Positions 62,850 to 64,000 of a DNA stretch of 64,000 nucleotides are shown piece by piece. The notes below the pieces were generated by a model, which saw only the letters and a list, made by a program, of their open reading frames with translations, made no database searches and had not been told where the DNA came from. This DNA comes from Dichetophora obliterata. Its lineage: Eukaryota > Arthropoda > Insecta > Diptera > Sciomyzidae. The stretch spans positions 261,456,962 through 261,520,961 of the forward strand of contig OY986435.1 in NCBI GenBank assembly GCA_963920525.1, read 5' to 3'. The first letter of the stretch is position 1; each line of letters opens with the position of its first letter. The position numbers were made by a program, and so were the translations under genes.

Positions 62850-63540
62850 GTTTAATTAGCTATGTGAATAAATTCTTTTAGTTTGCTTTTAAATACTCTG
62901 ATTGTACGTTTGTTCTTGATCGTGTCCGGTATTTCGTTGTAGGCGTTCGGTCATGCGTATAAGTATCGTTGTTTAGTAATTTCTCCTGCAGGTACTGAGC
63001 CTGTGATTGTGTCAATTTAATTGCATTGTGTTGTAGCTTATGTTGTTAACATTTTTGTATACCTGTAATGTAAGCTGATATCGATATAATTTGCTTATGG
63101 CCAGAATGTTTTTATATCTATTTTGGTATAGCTGGTGACTGGGGTATCTCGTTGGTAGCCCTTAGACCGCCTTCATACATTTGTATTGCATTCTTTGCAG
63201 TTCTTTTAGTTCGGCAGTGGTTTTGTAGCCCCAGCACATAGTCATATATCTCAGGTGCGAGTGGACCAATGACATGTATATGAGGTGTTTTGTGTCCACG
63301 GAGAGTTTGTTTTTCAACTTGTGCAGCAGTCCAAGTCCATACGAAATTTTTTGTTGCGTGTTTATTATGTGTTCATTCCAACTTAACTTGTTTGTTAGGG
63401 CCAAACCTAAGATCTTGACCTTTTCTTCTTCAATGACCTCAGTTTCATTTATTACGATTTTAAATTTGTCAGTGTTATTATTACGCCGTTGCGAGATTAT
63501 CATGAATCGGGCTTTACCACCGTTCATTGCTATTTTATTA
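62850..63540 (-). pseudogene. LINE reverse-transcriptase C-terminal fragment
   Basis: The frame 63527-63162 reads MNGGKARFMIISQRRNNNTD, KVKILGLALTNKLSWNEHI and LVHSHLRYMTMCWGYKTTAE, the post-YADD palm and thumb of a jockey/CR1-type RT. After a frame break, AYNEIPDTIKNKRTIRVFKS and KLKEFIHIAN end the protein near 62860. The 5' part and the catalytic YADD are missing at about 63540. Confidence 0.7.
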
Positions 63541-64000
63541 TGGCGAAATTAATCTTTTAACATGTTTAAGACACGTCGTTTAAGATCTTAAATGTTATTT
63601 TAAGACTTTAGCAAAAACTACCTGTTTAGAAATGTTCATATTGGAACTAGTTCAAATATAAGGAAGAAGGAATGTTTTTGGATACAATTATTTTTTCCAA
63701 TGACATCAACACGTAAAAAGCGTCAATTAGCTCAAAGTAAAAGGGTATTGTAGAGGGACTAGTACTGGTTCTTTTAGAACTAGTTCAGAACTAATTAAAA
63801 ATTGGTCGAATTTTATGCAGGGTCAACCGAACATTGAGAAAGATCTTTTTCGTTAAACACTAGTTAAAGTTCTGATTAGCGCTTAACCAAACATTTAGAA
63901 AGCGGCCCTAACTCACTATGTACTCCAATCTGAACCCTTGTTAACATTCTACAAGGTAGTCATCAGTTACAACTGGCTATTTTATCACACAGGAGGAACT
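63541..64000. other. Gene-free end of the window
   Basis: AT-rich DNA with repeated ACTAGTT and AGTTCTG words (63640, 63760-63870), which look like a degenerate palindromic repeat. No coding content seen. Confidence 0.3.

Overview
The window is nuclear DNA of an insect, most likely a higher (cyclorrhaphan) fly. The reasons are 55-190 bp spliced introns, a dense mix of mariner, rosa, Tigger, Ty3/gypsy and non-LTR elements, and AT-rich spacers with GTT microsatellites. I cannot name the species.

Only two host genes can be supported, and neither is a single open frame. On the + strand an IQUB-like gene (ubiquitin-like domain, IQ motif, C-terminal Cys-pair domain) runs from 3161 to 51297. I join ten exons whose splice phases all fit, giving a 2256-nt reading frame (751 aa). 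Seven introns are small or modest (64-270 bp). Three are giant: 18.1 kb, 18.2 kb and 8.9 kb. On the - strand, tail to tail with it, a six-exon gene (54896-52748, 572 aa) encodes a mitochondrial FASTK-family protein with a C-terminal RAP domain.

Almost everything else is mobile or repetitive DNA. The first giant intron (3841-21933) holds a jockey-type LINE on the - strand, interrupted by an RTE-like LINE with a perfect 13-bp target duplication and apparently also by an AT-rich foldback block. It also holds a Ty3/gypsy element with 346-bp LTRs and a TGTA duplication, sitting inside an ATTGAATTCAATG-type foldback element. The second giant intron (23028-41256) holds an old mariner split by an RTE-like LINE and by a block of TACGTA repeats. 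It further holds a rosa transposase fragment followed by a ~240-bp tandem repeat, a hAT tail fragment, tRNA-derived SINE pieces, a Tigger/pogo MITE, and a PHD-finger LINE interrupted twice by other LINEs. The third (41477-50370) holds several MITEs, a direct repeat, an apparently intact mariner (345-aa transposase with D156, D249, D284) and a decayed rosa (DD41D) element.

Downstream of both genes (55-64 kb) are several MITE hairpin families, a broken Tc1-like element and the 3' part of another LINE. Stretches of AT-rich DNA there show nothing I can name.

The most interesting points are the giant fragmented gene with a probable GC-AG giant intron, the intact mariner inside it, the Ty3/gypsy copy that lost parts of RNase H and integrase, and a set of foldback-like elements with short self-complementary tandem arms, two of which carry protein-coding relics.
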